From positions 47,367,083 through 47,431,082 of the forward strand of contig CM070874.1 in NCBI GenBank assembly GCA_036365515.1: DNA of 64,000 nucleotides. The letters run 5' to 3'. The notes under the pieces are model-generated. The model saw only the letters and a program-made list of their open reading frames with translations, was not told the origin of the DNA and searched no databases. Origin of the DNA: Torymus aiolomorphi (lineage: Eukaryota > Arthropoda > Insecta > Hymenoptera > Torymidae). The translations under genes were made by a program, and so were the position numbers. Below are positions 10,591-21,842 of this stretch, piece after piece. Every line of letters starts with the position of its first letter. Within the stretch, counting starts at the first letter, position 1.

Positions 10591-10984
10591 CCCATTGAGC
10601 GGTTCTGGAATGCATGCTTTGTGTGTTATCTATATATGGATTGGGAGTATATGCTTGTGTCCCTAACATCATATGAATCAAAACTCGAGCGCTTATGCTC
10701 CTCTTGTTGAACAGGAGAAAAAAGAGGAGAAAAAATGAAATAAATTAATTATTTAACAAAACCATCACCCACCCTCACATGATGTGTGGGTGTAGGTAGT
10801 GGTTTGCACAACTTGACTTATAGCCGGCAGTGCGCCTACTCAGCAGTGGACAACGCGACGACTCCGGCTCGTGGAGCGTGCAGTATACATAGTGCATATC
10901 ATGTATGTCATCTAACAAGTATCAGAATTATTGATGAGTTTGGAGCTATCTCATACGGCTCTGTTTGTAGAATTGGATAGCCTA
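10591..10984. other. Spacer with a repeated CCCTCACATGATGTG segment
   Basis: The segment TTAATTATTTAACAAAA followed by CCCTCACATGATGTG at 10743-10790 recurs at 11536-11577, flanking the iteron region. No gene is seen. Confidence 0.4.
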
Positions 10985-11890
10985 ACTGATGTTGCATACT
11001 GCTCTGTCGGTAAGGTAGAGATGGCTGATTCATCTGCAGGTGGTGCTACGAAGGATATCGATGGAAACATAACCTCAAAATATTTACAAGGTAGAGTTGG
11101 TTATTACATACTGCTCTGTCGGAAAGGTAGAGATGCGTGATCCATCTACAGATGGCGCTACGAAAGGTATCAATGGTAACATAACCTCAAAATGACAACA
11201 TAACCTCAAACATAACCTCAAAATTTTTACAAAGCAGAGTTGGGTATTGCATACTGCTCTGTCGGAAAGGTAGACATGCGAGTTCCATCTACAGATGGCG
11301 CTACGAAGGGTATCAATGGAAACATAACCCCAAAATGACAAAATAACCTCAAACGTACACCAATTTTCAGAAGTCATGCTATTGTAAAGGGAAAAATCGA
11401 ATGGCGGAACGGACAAAATTTTATGAGTTATTGTATGACTTTATTAGAAAAAAATGAAAAAAATGAAAAAATGAAAAAAAGGGAAAAAATAAAAAAATAA
11501 AAAATAATTAATAATAATTAATAATAATTAATCAATTAATTATTTAACAAAATGCCACCTGCCCTCACATGATGTGGCAAAAACAGCCTATATAGTATTC
11601 TGCTCTGTTGGTAAGGTAGAGTTTGGTTATTGGCCTTCCTGCAATTACCATCCACCGACAAGGTAGCGCTCTACCTTACCGACCGAGCTGGCCTACCTGC
11701 AATTACCACCAACAGAAAATGTAGCGCTCTACCTTACCGACCGAGTTGGTTTATTGACCTTCCTGCAATTACCGCCCACCGACATGGTAGATCTCTACCT
11801 TACCGACCGAGTTGGGTTCAATTACCATCCACCAACAAGGTAGCGCTCTACCTTACCGACCGAGCGCCAGCTCAGATGGTAAATTGGCTC
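10985..11890. repeat. Iteron region: repeated GCTCTGTCGGTAAGGTAGAG motif
   Basis: Forward copies lie near 11000, 11112, 11253 and 11601, plus outliers at 9735 and 10325. Reverse copies lie near 11668, 11728, 11793 and 11845. The forward copies sit in ~110-140-bp units with ATCTACAGATGGCGCTACGA and a TAACCTCAAAAT segment. The reverse copies sit in ~60-bp units in which AAGGTAG and CTACCTT form a small hairpin. The motif switches orientation near 11640, on the side facing the promoter at 12.1 kb. A ~100-bp low-complexity A-rich tract (11445-11545) separates the two groups. Confidence 0.8.
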
Positions 11891-12069
11891 GGAGTTATAT
11901 AGCTCACCTACTCACCCGCGCGAGAGAAGTGTTGCTATAGCCGGGCACGTCTCATTTATAAGGATCGACGAAGCTGCCCCGCCGCGAATTACGATGAGCA
12001 GTGGCGGCGGCTGCTGGTGTAGCGGTGTAGAGCTATTCTGCATCAATCGGCGCACGGACGCATCTGCTC

Positions 12070-12201
12070 CGCGCCAATCACGCGTTTGCCTGAGCGGCGG
12101 CGGCGACGGTGGCGAAGAGCGGCTCCGCACCAATCACAGCTTTTGCTCGAGCGACGGCGGCTCTCGCGCAGTGGCGTGCAGGTCCGCGCTTTGACTATAA
12201 A
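12070..12201 (+). promoter_or_regulatory. CCAAT/CCAAT/TATA promoter
   Basis: Two GC-rich direct repeats each start with a CTCCGC-CCAATCAC-type box (CCAATCA at about 12075 and 12130) followed by GGCGGCGG. Then comes the extended TATA box TTTGACTATAAA (12190-12201), identical to that at 7263-7274. The expected start site is near 12228, just ahead of an ATG at 12239. Confidence 0.6.
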
Positions 12202-12238
12202 ACTGGGGTGCTTTCGAGAGTTCGTCACACTCGTCAAG

Positions 12239-12280
12239 ATGGCTACATCGAGCCTTGATGTGCTTTGCATAGTTCTGTGA
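12239..12280 (+). other. Short upstream ORF
   Basis: ATG at 12239 with TGA at 12278-12280 gives 13 codons. With a start site near 12228 its leader would be about 10 nt, so ribosomes could easily skip it and reach the longer ORF. Confidence 0.3.
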
Positions 12281-12294
12281 CTGCGCTAAATGAA

Positions 12295-12573
12295 ATGGCA
12301 GAGCGGGAGCTTCGTCGATCACCGCTACAGACCCCACGTCATACGGATTCTCCGGACCATGTATTGATGTATGACGTGGAGGCCCAGCGGTACATTGAGG
12401 AGCCTCGGGCCGCACGGCCCCAGCAGCAGCTACAGCAGCAACAGAAACAGAAACATCAGCAGCAGCGGTCGCCCGAGGTGATTGTGCTAGGATCACCTGA
12501 TTCATTGCCTGAAATAGTTTTCGTAGGCTACTACAGGCCCGAGCCTGCTAAGGTTGCGCGCAAACTTTTTTAG
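12295..12573 (+). CDS. Small Gln-rich hypothetical protein with SIM-like motifs
   Basis: An unrecognised 92-residue protein if the ATG at 12295 is used; the frame is open for a further 30 nt upstream. The N-terminal third is basic/polar. Residues around 45-65 form a Gln/Lys/His run coded by CAG/CAA repeats. The end contains PEVIVLGSP and PEIVFVGYY. EVIVL next to Ser/Asp resembles a SUMO-interacting motif, which is inference only. The ORF is supported by a well-placed promoter (CCAAT, CCAAT, TATA) and by codon composition unlike the AT-rich surroundings. The extended TATA box identical to that of the DUF8207-like gene suggests that both belong to one element family. It could also be a chance ORF. 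Confidence 0.45.
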   Translation: MAERELRRSPLQTPRHTDSPDHVLMYDVEAQRYIEEPRAARPQQQLQQQQKQKHQQQRSPEVIVLGSPDSLPEIVFVGYYRPEPAKVARKLF

Positions 12574-12760
12574 TTTTTTTTTATCAATCCCCCCTTTTCA
12601 CGACCACCAAAATGTTTAAACGTTGGAACTAATTGTTCCCTTTATTTTTTTGAAATGCTTCCTAGGTCCCCCAGGAGTCCTGAATCCCTACTGAGTTCGA
12701 ATTCCCACGTAAGCCTGAATCCCCACGTGAGCTCGAATCCCCATAGCTCATCTACTTACT
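12574..12760. repeat. Short C-rich degenerate repeat
   Basis: Between 12664 and 12745 there are four or so copies of a ~22-bp unit of the type CCCACGTGAGCTCGAATCC. The remainder is low-complexity. Confidence 0.4.
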
Positions 12761-12945
12761 TGTGAATCATCATCGTTACCATTCATTTTATATAGAAAAC
12801 AATTTCCAATTGTATTAGCATTTGCTATAACTATTAATAAATCACAAGGACAAAGTTTTAATAATGTAGGAATATTTAAAAAAAAAACAATTATTTTCCC
12901 ATGGACAATTGTATGTAGCACTTCCACGATGTAAAAATCCAAACA

Positions 12946-12986
<41 letters not shown>

Positions 12987-13078
12987 TGCGCGCGCGCGCG
13001 CACACACACACACAAAATGAATCTGAAAATAAAATAGAAATATCAAATATTGTTTGGAAAGAAATATTAGATAATTAA
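12761..13078 (+). pseudogene. C-terminal fragment of a Pif1-type helicase (Helitron-like)
   Basis: Translation from 12761 gives [21 protein letters not shown] and then [11 protein letters not shown]. This is the conserved final helicase motif region of Pif1/RepHel proteins ([10 protein letters not shown]...VGI). The frame breaks at the A-run near 12880-12890 and the [13 protein letters not shown] segment then continues in another frame. A TA/CA microsatellite (12948-13013) interrupts it. The tail ISNIVWKEILDN ends at the TAA at 13076-13078. The N-terminal nuclease and most of the helicase are missing. It is a transposon relic and not the host PIF1 gene. Confidence 0.7.
12948..13013. repeat. 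(TA)n(CA)n(GC)n microsatellite
   Basis: A compound dinucleotide run inside the helicase relic. Confidence 0.95.
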
Positions 13079-13356
13079 TTTAAATAATAAGATTATAATA
13101 TAATAAAATAATAATGGTATAAATAAAATAACATTTTAAAATTTAATAAATATACAATAAAATATTCATGATATTTTAATATTATGATCTTCTTAACGAT
13201 ATTAGAATAATAACATAATATAATTGATCAAAATAATTTAAGAAAAAATATAAAACAATAATTAATTACATAATATAATTAAAATTTACTTTAATTATAC
13301 ATTTAATGTAAATTATTTTTCTTAATGTAATTAACTATTATTTAGTAAAATATAAG

Positions 13357-13763
13357 ATGGCTGAACAAGGTGATTCAAAACCTAGTCCATTAAGATGGGA
13401 TCCTGTGCAAAATATGTATATTGAATTGTGAGTAGTATACAACACGCAAGAGAATTAGATGAATTAAACGAACAGTTACAGAATCATATAAATGAACAAA
13501 ACGAATATGAAATACATTTAAATAATTATATCAATGAATATAATAACAATATTACTATGATACAAACACCGTTAATTTTGGATCCAACACAAAATAAATA
13601 CATAGAAGTATATAATTTAAAAGATGCTACAAAGTTGAACAAATTAAATGAAATAATAGAAACCCATGAAAAAGAAGAAAATAAATATAACTATTGTAAT
13701 AATTTACTTATAGAATATGATTTAAATTATTTACAAAATTTAATTAAAAAATATGAAAAATAA
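13357..13763 (+). pseudogene. Two-repeat small protein with a frameshift
   Basis: Not recognised. ATG at 13357 opens 24 codons ending PLRWDPVQNMYIEL and TGA at 13429. In the next frame 13428-13763 continues for 111 codons (IQHARELDELNEQ ... LIKKYEK). The second half contains PLILDPTQNKYIEV, clearly the same motif as PLRWDPVQNMYIEL. The product would therefore be two ~55-60-residue repeats, each a P-L-x-x-D-P-x-Q-N-x-Y-I-E motif followed by an Asn/Glu-rich, helix-forming coiled-coil-like stretch. A one-base indel near 13423-13430 separates the frames. It lies 280 bp after the helicase relic and may belong to the same element. Confidence 0.45.
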
Positions 13764-13827
13764 AATAAATCAAAAGCAAACATAATATTTTCAATATACA
13801 ATTTAAACTCAATTTTTTAGTATAAAA

Positions 13828-14450
13828 TATTTGAAATTTCACAAAAATAGTATTAAGTTATATTAATTTTTAATTCTATTATTTTACATTAACTTCTTCC
13901 ACGTATCCAGTATAATGTTTATAAGCAAAAATATATATAACAGAAAAAATAAAAATATATATTTACATATTATAAATAGCTTACAAAAACGTCACAGGAT
14001 ATGTTAAAGAAAATTTAATTAAAAATTTGAAAATTATTTTTTTATAAATATTTTTGTAAATTTTAAATAGAAGTAATAAATATAAAAATTCAATGAAATA
14101 AAAGAAAATTATTATTAAGTAAATTATTATTAAGTATGAAAATGGAATATTTGAAATTTAAGGAAAATAAAATTATATTAATTTTAAAATCATTTACAAT
14201 AAATTATATTAAATTCTTTCATGTATCCAATATAATGTTTAAAAGCAAAAATATATATAAAAGGAACAAATAAATATATATGGTTCTAAATAATAAAAAG
14301 CTTATAAAAACATTCAAGGGTATATTAAAGATAATATAAATCATAAAATTTATTTTTAATTTATTATTTTCCTAAATTTCAAAATGTAATATAAATGATA
14401 TAAAAATATATTTAATAAAATTTCATAACATTTTAGGTATAGTTGTAATG
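13828..14450. repeat. Tandem duplication, ~320-bp units, AT-rich
   Basis: CGTATCCAGTATAATGTTTA (13899) and TGTATCCAATATAATGTTTA (14220) mark two diverged direct copies that continue through AAGCAAAAATATATATAA and adjacent A/T-rich sequence. No coding capacity. Confidence 0.7.
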
Positions 14451-14486
14451 TAGGGCTATTGGCGAAGGATGCCACTTAAAATAACA

Positions 14487-14545
14487 ATCCAACGCGTCCA
14501 TGAACAGTACCCCCAGGGTGACGTGGAAAACTGTTCGTCTCTTCA
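14487..14545 (+). other. Small foldable motif shared with 60985-61035
   Basis: CCAACGCG, then GAACAGTACC, CCAGGGTGA, GTGGAAAA and CTGTTC occur in this order. GAACAG can pair with CTGTTC. At 60985-61035 the same elements recur (CCAACGCG, GAACAGTACC, CCAAGGTAG, GCGGAAACCTGTTC). The shared order suggests a small structured RNA or a conserved transposon segment. Confidence 0.35.
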
Positions 14546-14800
14546 ACCAATCTTTATAGTTAATAAAGTTTATATAAAACGAATTAACGCAACACAGTTA
14601 TTGGTTAAATTTAAAACAGTGTTCAATACTTATAAAGTAAGTAATAAAATAAGTAATAATTTATAAGTAATAAAATAAGTGTAATAATTTAAAATAATGA
14701 ACATCAGGATGATTTGTTCTCTTATTCCAAAATATAACATTTTTAAATTTATTTTATATGGGGGTTGACGAGCGGAGCAAGTAGGGGGTATCCCCCCTAT

Positions 14801-14958
<158 letters not shown>

Positions 14959-15354
14959 CGTAAGATAGAGCTGCAAACCGGACGCCGGAATAAGGAAAAG
15001 AAAAGTTCGGAAAGAAAACAGCACATAAAAAAATTCAGCTCTCTATATCTTTTGAACGACATAATCTTTTTAAATAAAATCTTTTGATTTGAGTAGAGCA
15101 ATGAAATGGCTTTCGATTGAGAGTAATATGTTATATATAGTTTAAACTAATGCAGACGTGTATAGACGCATTGAATTTCTTGCACACCCATTTCAATGTG
15201 TATATAGCACGGGTTGCTCCTTCAGGCTTCTTCTATACTTATAAAACTGTTAAATAATAAAATTAAAAATTTAATATAAGGAATCAACAGATTAAGCTAG
15301 AGGAAGCCATATGCCAATGAATTGGCAGCCGTTTTTAAATCCCTGTAATATAAA

Positions 15355-15486
15355 TATTCTTTTTAAAGAAATTATGTCGTCAAAATGTTGTTTCTGAGAT
15401 GAAATATTAATATAAAGAAATATTCTTTTTAAAGAAATTATGTCGTCAAAATGTTGTTTCTGACGTGAAATATTAATATAAAGAAA
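15355..15486. repeat. 66-bp tandem duplication
   Basis: TATTCTTTTTAAAGAAATTA starts two nearly identical copies at 15355 and 15421. Confidence 0.9.
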
Positions 15487-15819
15487 TAATAATTAAACGT
15501 TGAGGAAGTTGGCAGCAATCTGTTTCTATGATCTACCTATCATTAATTTGTTTTTTTAGCTTTATTTTATTATTTTAATTATATTTAAAAAGTAAAACTT
15601 TTTCTTTTCTTTATATTATTTATTTTTTATCTAGTTAAAAAATAAAAAATTATAATCTTTAATTTATAGACCCAAATTTAGATAATGCTTATTTAAAACA
15701 AAAAATACAATTAGAAGCATTTCGTTTCTGTAACAACTGTTTTTTATTTTTAAATGATATTGTACAAGTCTTTATCATGTATTTCAATTTATTGCATCAT
15801 CAATCATAGATTAAGTTAA

Positions 15820-16022
15820 GATGATGTGATACCCACGCTATTACTCAATTCTGGGTTCCCGTTTTTCTCCTTCAATTTTAAACTTCTTGAAAAAAACTCT
15901 TTGACAGGTTTTAAGTTTAATAAAATACTACAACGTATCAACGCGTTTTTTTCTTAAAATTAAAAATTGAATGAAAAAAACGGGAACCCAATTTCGAGTA
16001 ATAGCGTGGGTATCGCATCACC
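15820..16022. mobile_element. TTAA-flanked MITE (203 bp)
   Basis: TTAA at 15816-15819 and at 16023-16026 flank ends that are inverted repeats of about 60 bp: left GATGATGTGATACCCACG, right CGTGGGTATCGCATCACC. TTAA target duplication is typical of piggyBac and Kolobok elements. The terminal bases do not match the classic piggyBac CCC, so Kolobok or an undefined family is possible. No coding capacity. Confidence 0.75.
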
Positions 16023-16026
16023 TTAA

Positions 16027-16726
<700 letters not shown>

Positions 16727-16935
16727 CAAATGCATGCCTTTAATTGTCTCTTTACCATTCTTGTCAGTATGCAGGACAGGCTGGTGTTCCTTACTAAAGG
16801 AATAGTCAAATTGAATGTATTTCATTCACGCCAGCTTAATGCTTTTGGTAATTTGATAAAGTTGATTGTATATATATATAAGGATCCATTATAAAAATTG
16901 CTTGAATAAAATTTAGAAAACATGCTTAGTTTTAT

Positions 16936-18543
16936 TTATGAGTCCAGTCCTCTGTGTTTTCGCTTCATTCGAGCATAAGGGCCAATGTCAGGATCCATTA
17001 TAAAGTCGTACAAAACAGATACCCAAGAGTGATGTTGTGGTAAATTTTCATAGAATTCTGGAGCTATTTTTCTGACCTAAAAAATTGATGTTATGAAAAA
17101 ATTTAAATCAAAGAGAAGTTTATAAATCAATTTAAAATACCTCGGGAAGTCTAGAGCCAGGAACAGCAGGAAAATCGTGATGCTCATTATGATAACCAAC
17201 ATTGAATGTTATAAAATTTAAAGGACCGTAGTAACTGTATGTTTCATAACCTTTTTTGTACATGTAGTGTTCAGATATGAAATGTCCTGCAACTGGATGA
17301 AGGCCCATTGCCATTAATTCACCAACAATAAAATACAGCAGAACTTTTCCACCTAAATTTATAAGTCATATTTTCAGAAAAAATTTCAAATGTTTTAAAA
17401 ATAAAAAGAAATCTTACCAAAGAAGTACCACACAAATGCATCAAATGTAAGTTGAATAACTAGATTAACATATTCTAGAAATGATGGCGGCTTAGGATAA
17501 ACCATAAGAGGCCTTAGTGAATAGAAAAATGGTTGTAGAAGAACCCAACAAAATTTACCAAAAGTTGTGCAAAATAATTTTGCTTCTAATAAAGTGGGTA
17601 AATCTGTATCTAATTTTTCATCCCCTTGGTACTAAAAAATATAAATATTTAAAATTTTGTAAGTCTTAATTATAAGTAGATAATGAGGCTTTATTTTAAA
17701 ATATATGTACTCTATGGTGCTCAAGGTGATATTTTTTAAAACTTATCGAGATAGGAATGCCTAATGGTAGATTAGCAAAAAATCCAAAAAGTTTATTTGC
17801 TAATGGTCTTGAATGTCCAAAAGCCAGGTTATGAGCAATTTCATGCACAGCTAAAAGTATAATAATTTTTTAAAAATAAATTTCAAAATTGTTTACCAAA
17901 TGTCATTTTAGAATAACTACAGTGAACAAACACTTTTTTTTATCATTATGTAAGTTTGAATTACAACTGATATTATATTGGAAATAATTTGTAAGTTATA
18001 CAATTAATACTGTTGAGAAATAAAATATTGACTCAATTCAAATTAATAAAATTACTATAAATATATTGGATAATTAATCTAAATTTTATTTACTGTCATT
18101 ATTGCTAAAAACTGAGATAAAGAGTTTATCAAATGACGTAATGTGAAGGAAGTACCTGCACCTGATAAAAAAAAACAATATACATACCAAGCATAAGGGA
18201 ATGATTAATCACTCCACCAAAGCAATAAGCCATTAGAAATAGCATTGGATAACTTAAATCCTTTACAATGAACATTGATGCAAATTGTACCAAAACCATT
18301 CCTGTTACTATCCATTTGAAGTTGGGATCATAGCCAAAAAGTTTCTTTACATGTGGATATTTTTCTAAAAAGAAGTACACTCATTGTAAATCACAAGATG
18401 ACGTTATTATAGGATACAGCTATTTTGTGGCATAAATCAAATGGTAAGTTTATGCACATACCCATGATAAGTTTTCGTCGACTCGCGTGTGGCTCTTCCG
18501 TATAAGACCACTCAAAATCTGTTCTAGACACATGCTGTCCCAT
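16936..18543 (-). CDS. ifc: Sphingolipid delta(4)-desaturase DES1
   Basis: Introduces the 4,5-trans double bond into dihydroceramide to make ceramide, at the ER membrane. Six exons read on the minus strand: 18543-18462, 18364-18188, 17850-17711, 17631-17418, 17352-17141 and 17076-16936. All are bounded by GT-AG and give 321 residues, the usual length of the family. The start [12 protein letters not shown] is typical; Gly2 is a likely N-myristoylation site. All three di-iron histidine boxes are present: HEIAH (89-93), HLEHH (128-132) and HNEHH (259-263). Hydrophobic segments lie between them, as in other desaturases. The exons are in frame and I see no damage, so the gene looks functional. Introns are short (64-337 bp). 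A TE-rich foldback begins about 250 bp upstream of the start. Confidence 0.95.
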
Positions 18544-18790
18544 CGTTGCTAATTTCTTCTGTTACTTCATGAATAAAATCCTTCCGAATATCCACCAAGT
18601 ATTTTGCACCGGCAAGATTACTCCTGCGTCAGCTACAGACAGCGTGATATGTGAGTACGTGACCTCAGTTAGGGTCGAGAACTATAGAGAAGGAAAGATT
18701 ACGGAAAAAGCGAGATAATGTATGAAATCAGAGCTGCTATTGGTGGAAGAAGGCAACTGTTCATGTTTCGGTTCGGTGCGGTGGTTTGTT
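18544..18790 (-). promoter_or_regulatory. Upstream region of the desaturase gene
   Basis: About 250 bp between the ATG and the foldback transposon starting at 18791. It is the only non-repetitive sequence available for a promoter. I see no clear TATA box. Confidence 0.35.
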
Positions 18791-19344
18791 AAGCTTCATG
18801 AAGTTAGCCCCCATACATAGAATATCTAAAAATAAAAAATATAAATCGATTGCGCATTAAAAAATATAAAAAAACGTTCATTAAAACTTTTTTGCGCGAG
18901 CTGTTGTTTTTGAAATAAAAAATAAAATTGTTTGGGGGCTAGTGGTTTAGCCCCCAAAATTAAATTTTGTATTACTCATAATACAAAATAATTTTTGCAA
19001 TTATTTACTATGGCATTCGATTGCGCGACGTGTGCACGTATCGCCCCCAAATTCCAAATTCGGAAAAACGTATTAATAATAATATAAAATTATAAAAAAA
19101 AATCACATCAAATTAAACGTTTCTGGAGCAGCGCGCGCATGCGCAGATGGCATTTAAATGTCTATTCCGCAATTTCGGTACTAAAAGCGGGCGCCGCAGG
19201 CGTCGTCGTGTTAGTCAATACCCTGAGGGATGTTTTTATTGTAGACAATGGCGGCGCGTAGCGCCGACCTTACCTCCTTATACTGCGGCACCACTTCTAT
19301 TGCAGACAAACCCTAAGAAATCCCAGGATATTGCGTTATGCACA

Positions 19345-19375
<31 letters not shown>

Positions 19376-20646
19376 CACGCACACGCGCGCGCGCGCGCGC
19401 TCGCGCGACGACGGGAAAATATTATTTGCGCAAAACGCGAAAGCTCCTGTGGAAAATTTTTTTATCAACGCGAATTGACGCGAAAGCTCCCGGAAAATTG
19501 TGTTATTGACGCGAAAATTTCCCAACTCATTTCGCGTGTTTTCGCGTCATTTTGCGTGAGTTTTTCGCGTTTCGCGTTTGGGGTCTCTAGACAGACTGTT
19601 CTTTTTTATAATTTTATATTATTATTAATAGATTTTTCCGAATTTGGAATTTGGGGCGATACGCGCACACGTCGCGCAATCGAATGCCGTAGTAAATAAT
19701 TGCAAAATTTATTTTGTATTATGAGTAATACAAAATTTAATTTTGGGGGCTAAACCACTCCCTATTAAAAATAATCACGTAAGCTCTCACGCGAGCTCTC
19801 ACGTGAGTTTTTCGACCATATTCTCACGTGAGTACTCACGTGAGTACTCACGTGAGAAGTAAAAAAATGGTTTAAAAAAAATTAGTAATCAATGTTTTTT
19901 TTACTAAACTATTACATAAATATTTTAACATTAATTTTTGCATATACCTTTCAATCCTTAAATAGTTTAGAAAGATATCAAAAGCGAGGCAAGCCTCGTA
20001 ATTATAACTCTTTTAAAAGAGTCGCGGTATTGACTAAGTCTTATGGCTTTATGTATTCTCGCCGGTGTTCATTTGCCTATGGAAATCGAGAAAGGGGTTG
20101 CCGCCTGGCGGTTAAAAGAGTTACTAGACGTGGAGTTCAGATGGGTCCTATCAGTTCCGCCGGTGACCGCCAGGCGGCAACCCCTTTCTCGATTTCCATA
20201 GGCAAATGAACACCGGCGAGAATACATAAAGCCATAAGACTTAGTCAATATCGCGGCTCTTTTAAAAGAGTTGTAATTACGAGGCTTGCCTCGCTTTTGA
20301 TATCTCCCTATACTATTTAAGGATTGAAAGGTATACGCAAAAATTAAAGTTAAAATATTTATGTAATAGTTCAGTAAAAAAACATTGATTACTAATTTTT
20401 TTTAAACTATTGTTTTCACTTCTCACGTGAGTACTCACGTGAGTACTCATGTGAGAATATGGTCGAAAACCTCACGTGATTATTTTTAATAGGGCTATCC
20501 CCCAAACAATTTTATTTTTTATCTCAAAAACGACAGCTCGTGCAAAAAAGTTTTAATTAACATTTTTTTATATTTTTTAATGCGCAATCGATTTATATTT
20601 TTTATTTTTGGATATTTTATGTATGGGGGCTAACTTCATGAAGCTT
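18791..20646. mobile_element. Nested foldback element with GTTTGTT target duplication
   Basis: The ends are inverted (AAGCTTCATGAAGTTAGCCC on both sides) and are flanked by GTTTGTT at 18784-18790 and 20647-20653. Arms 18791-18945 and 20500-20646 pair. A second foldback pairs 18945-19085 with 19620-19758 (GTGGTTTAGCCCCCAAAATT). A third element (19760-20494) is inserted between them. The central part around 19120-19600 contains a CA/GC microsatellite and GCG-rich sequence. No transposase is encoded. Confidence 0.75.
19760..20494. mobile_element. CCC-ended foldback, 2-bp target duplication (CT)
   Basis: The ends are CCCTATTAAAAATAATCACG and its complement. CT precedes the left end (19758-19759) and follows the right end (20495-20496). 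Comparison with the uninterrupted arm at 18935-18955 shows that a single CT existed before insertion. Subterminal TCACGTGAGTAC repeats are followed by long arms that meet near 20130. The related copy is at 41569-42324. ORFs inside are strand-symmetric artefacts. Confidence 0.8.
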
Positions 20647-20659
20647 GTTTGTTATCGGC

Positions 20660-21839
20660 TGTTACGACCCGAGTCGGGGTCTGGGAACAGAAAGGCGCTT
20701 CTGCAATGGTCGCCTCGTTGACCAATTAAATTGTGGGTTCGTTGTTCGATTAAGCTCTGAAGCGCAAGGAATTGCGGGAACTTTGAAATGAAGACTCAAA
20801 CTTGAAGAAATAAACTTTAACTTTGAAGTTTTATTCAATTAATAAATTAACTTTGGAACTTTGACAAATATAAAGACTTTCAAACGTGACTCGATATAAT
20901 TCAAAATGACCTTGAATATTATGCTCTGAGGCACTTACACAGAGACCTCGGAGAGACTACTAGAGGCCGGTGAGGAGGCCCTATTTATATTCTAAATGTC
21001 CAGGAACTCCAGGTTGGTGGTGGGAGTGGAACCAATCAGAACTATTTCCCTTCCTCAAGTGGGAGTGGATTCGCTGGAGAATTCTAGTTTAATCTGGTTT
21101 TGTCCTTGAGAGTGGGAGTGGCCTCGCTGGATAATTCTAGTTTAGTCTGGATCGTCCTCGAGAGTGGGGGTAGCTAGGTCAGTTATAACTGGATTTATCT
21201 GGCTCCCTCTGTTGACCTTGATGACTCTAAAAATAGAAGGGAAACAGGAAGAGGGGAGGAAGAGACAAACAACTCCTGGAAAATATGGAGTAAATATTTC
21301 CAGGAATAATGCGGAATAAACAACTCCAGGAATTATATGGAGAAAACAACTCCAGGAATTATATAGAGTAAACAACTCTAGGAATTATATATTTAGAAAA
21401 GGAACGAGCGTTTCCCTGAGCGAGTTTTATCCTGTTATAATTTATTTAATCTTATTAATAGACTCCTAATTATTATTATTAATGCCTAAATTAATTGTTA
21501 TTAGTTTATTTGAATCGCAAGCTATTAATTATCAAATTGTTGATCACCTGTCCATTATTTAATTACGTACGGTATTCGTATTTATCGTCAGTCATTTATT
21601 TTCTATTCGCATTATATTAATTCGTTTATTATTTATTTGTTATTTATTTACGGAACGGTTGATATAATTTATCTGAAACAAATTAATGATTTTATTGTTA
21701 AAATCTCCAACAGGTTTTTATTTTATGGGAATACGTTTCAATACGTTTACTATTTAATTGGTTGATTTATTTAATATTTATTTTGAAATCAATTCTTTAA
21801 ATTCGAGATTATCATTGTAGACCGATCCTAAATATTCTG
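20660..21839 (+). mobile_element. LTR-like sequence, family with TGTTACGACCCGAGTCGGGG start (copy A)
   Basis: It starts TGTTACGACCCGAGTCGGGG and contains CGCAAGGAATTGCGGG and CAACTCCAGGAATTATAT repeats. The sequence then matches the complement of 31155-31560 almost base for base in several blocks (for example TTTACGGAACGGTT and TTGTAGACCGATCCTAAATA). Copies B (31155-32459) and C (to 28464) are in the opposite orientation. No internal gag-pol is attached, so it is a solo LTR or LTR fragment. The right boundary is uncertain. Confidence 0.65.
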
Positions 21840-21842
21840 TTA

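Noticed and set aside
7133..12573. Polydnavirus proviral segment
   Set aside because: No paired direct junction motif or recognisable polydnavirus gene family; the DUF8207-like gene points elsewhere.
19892..20209. 105-codon ORF with a basic middle
   Set aside because: Lies in the foldback element; the related copy at 41569-42324 does not conserve the frame.
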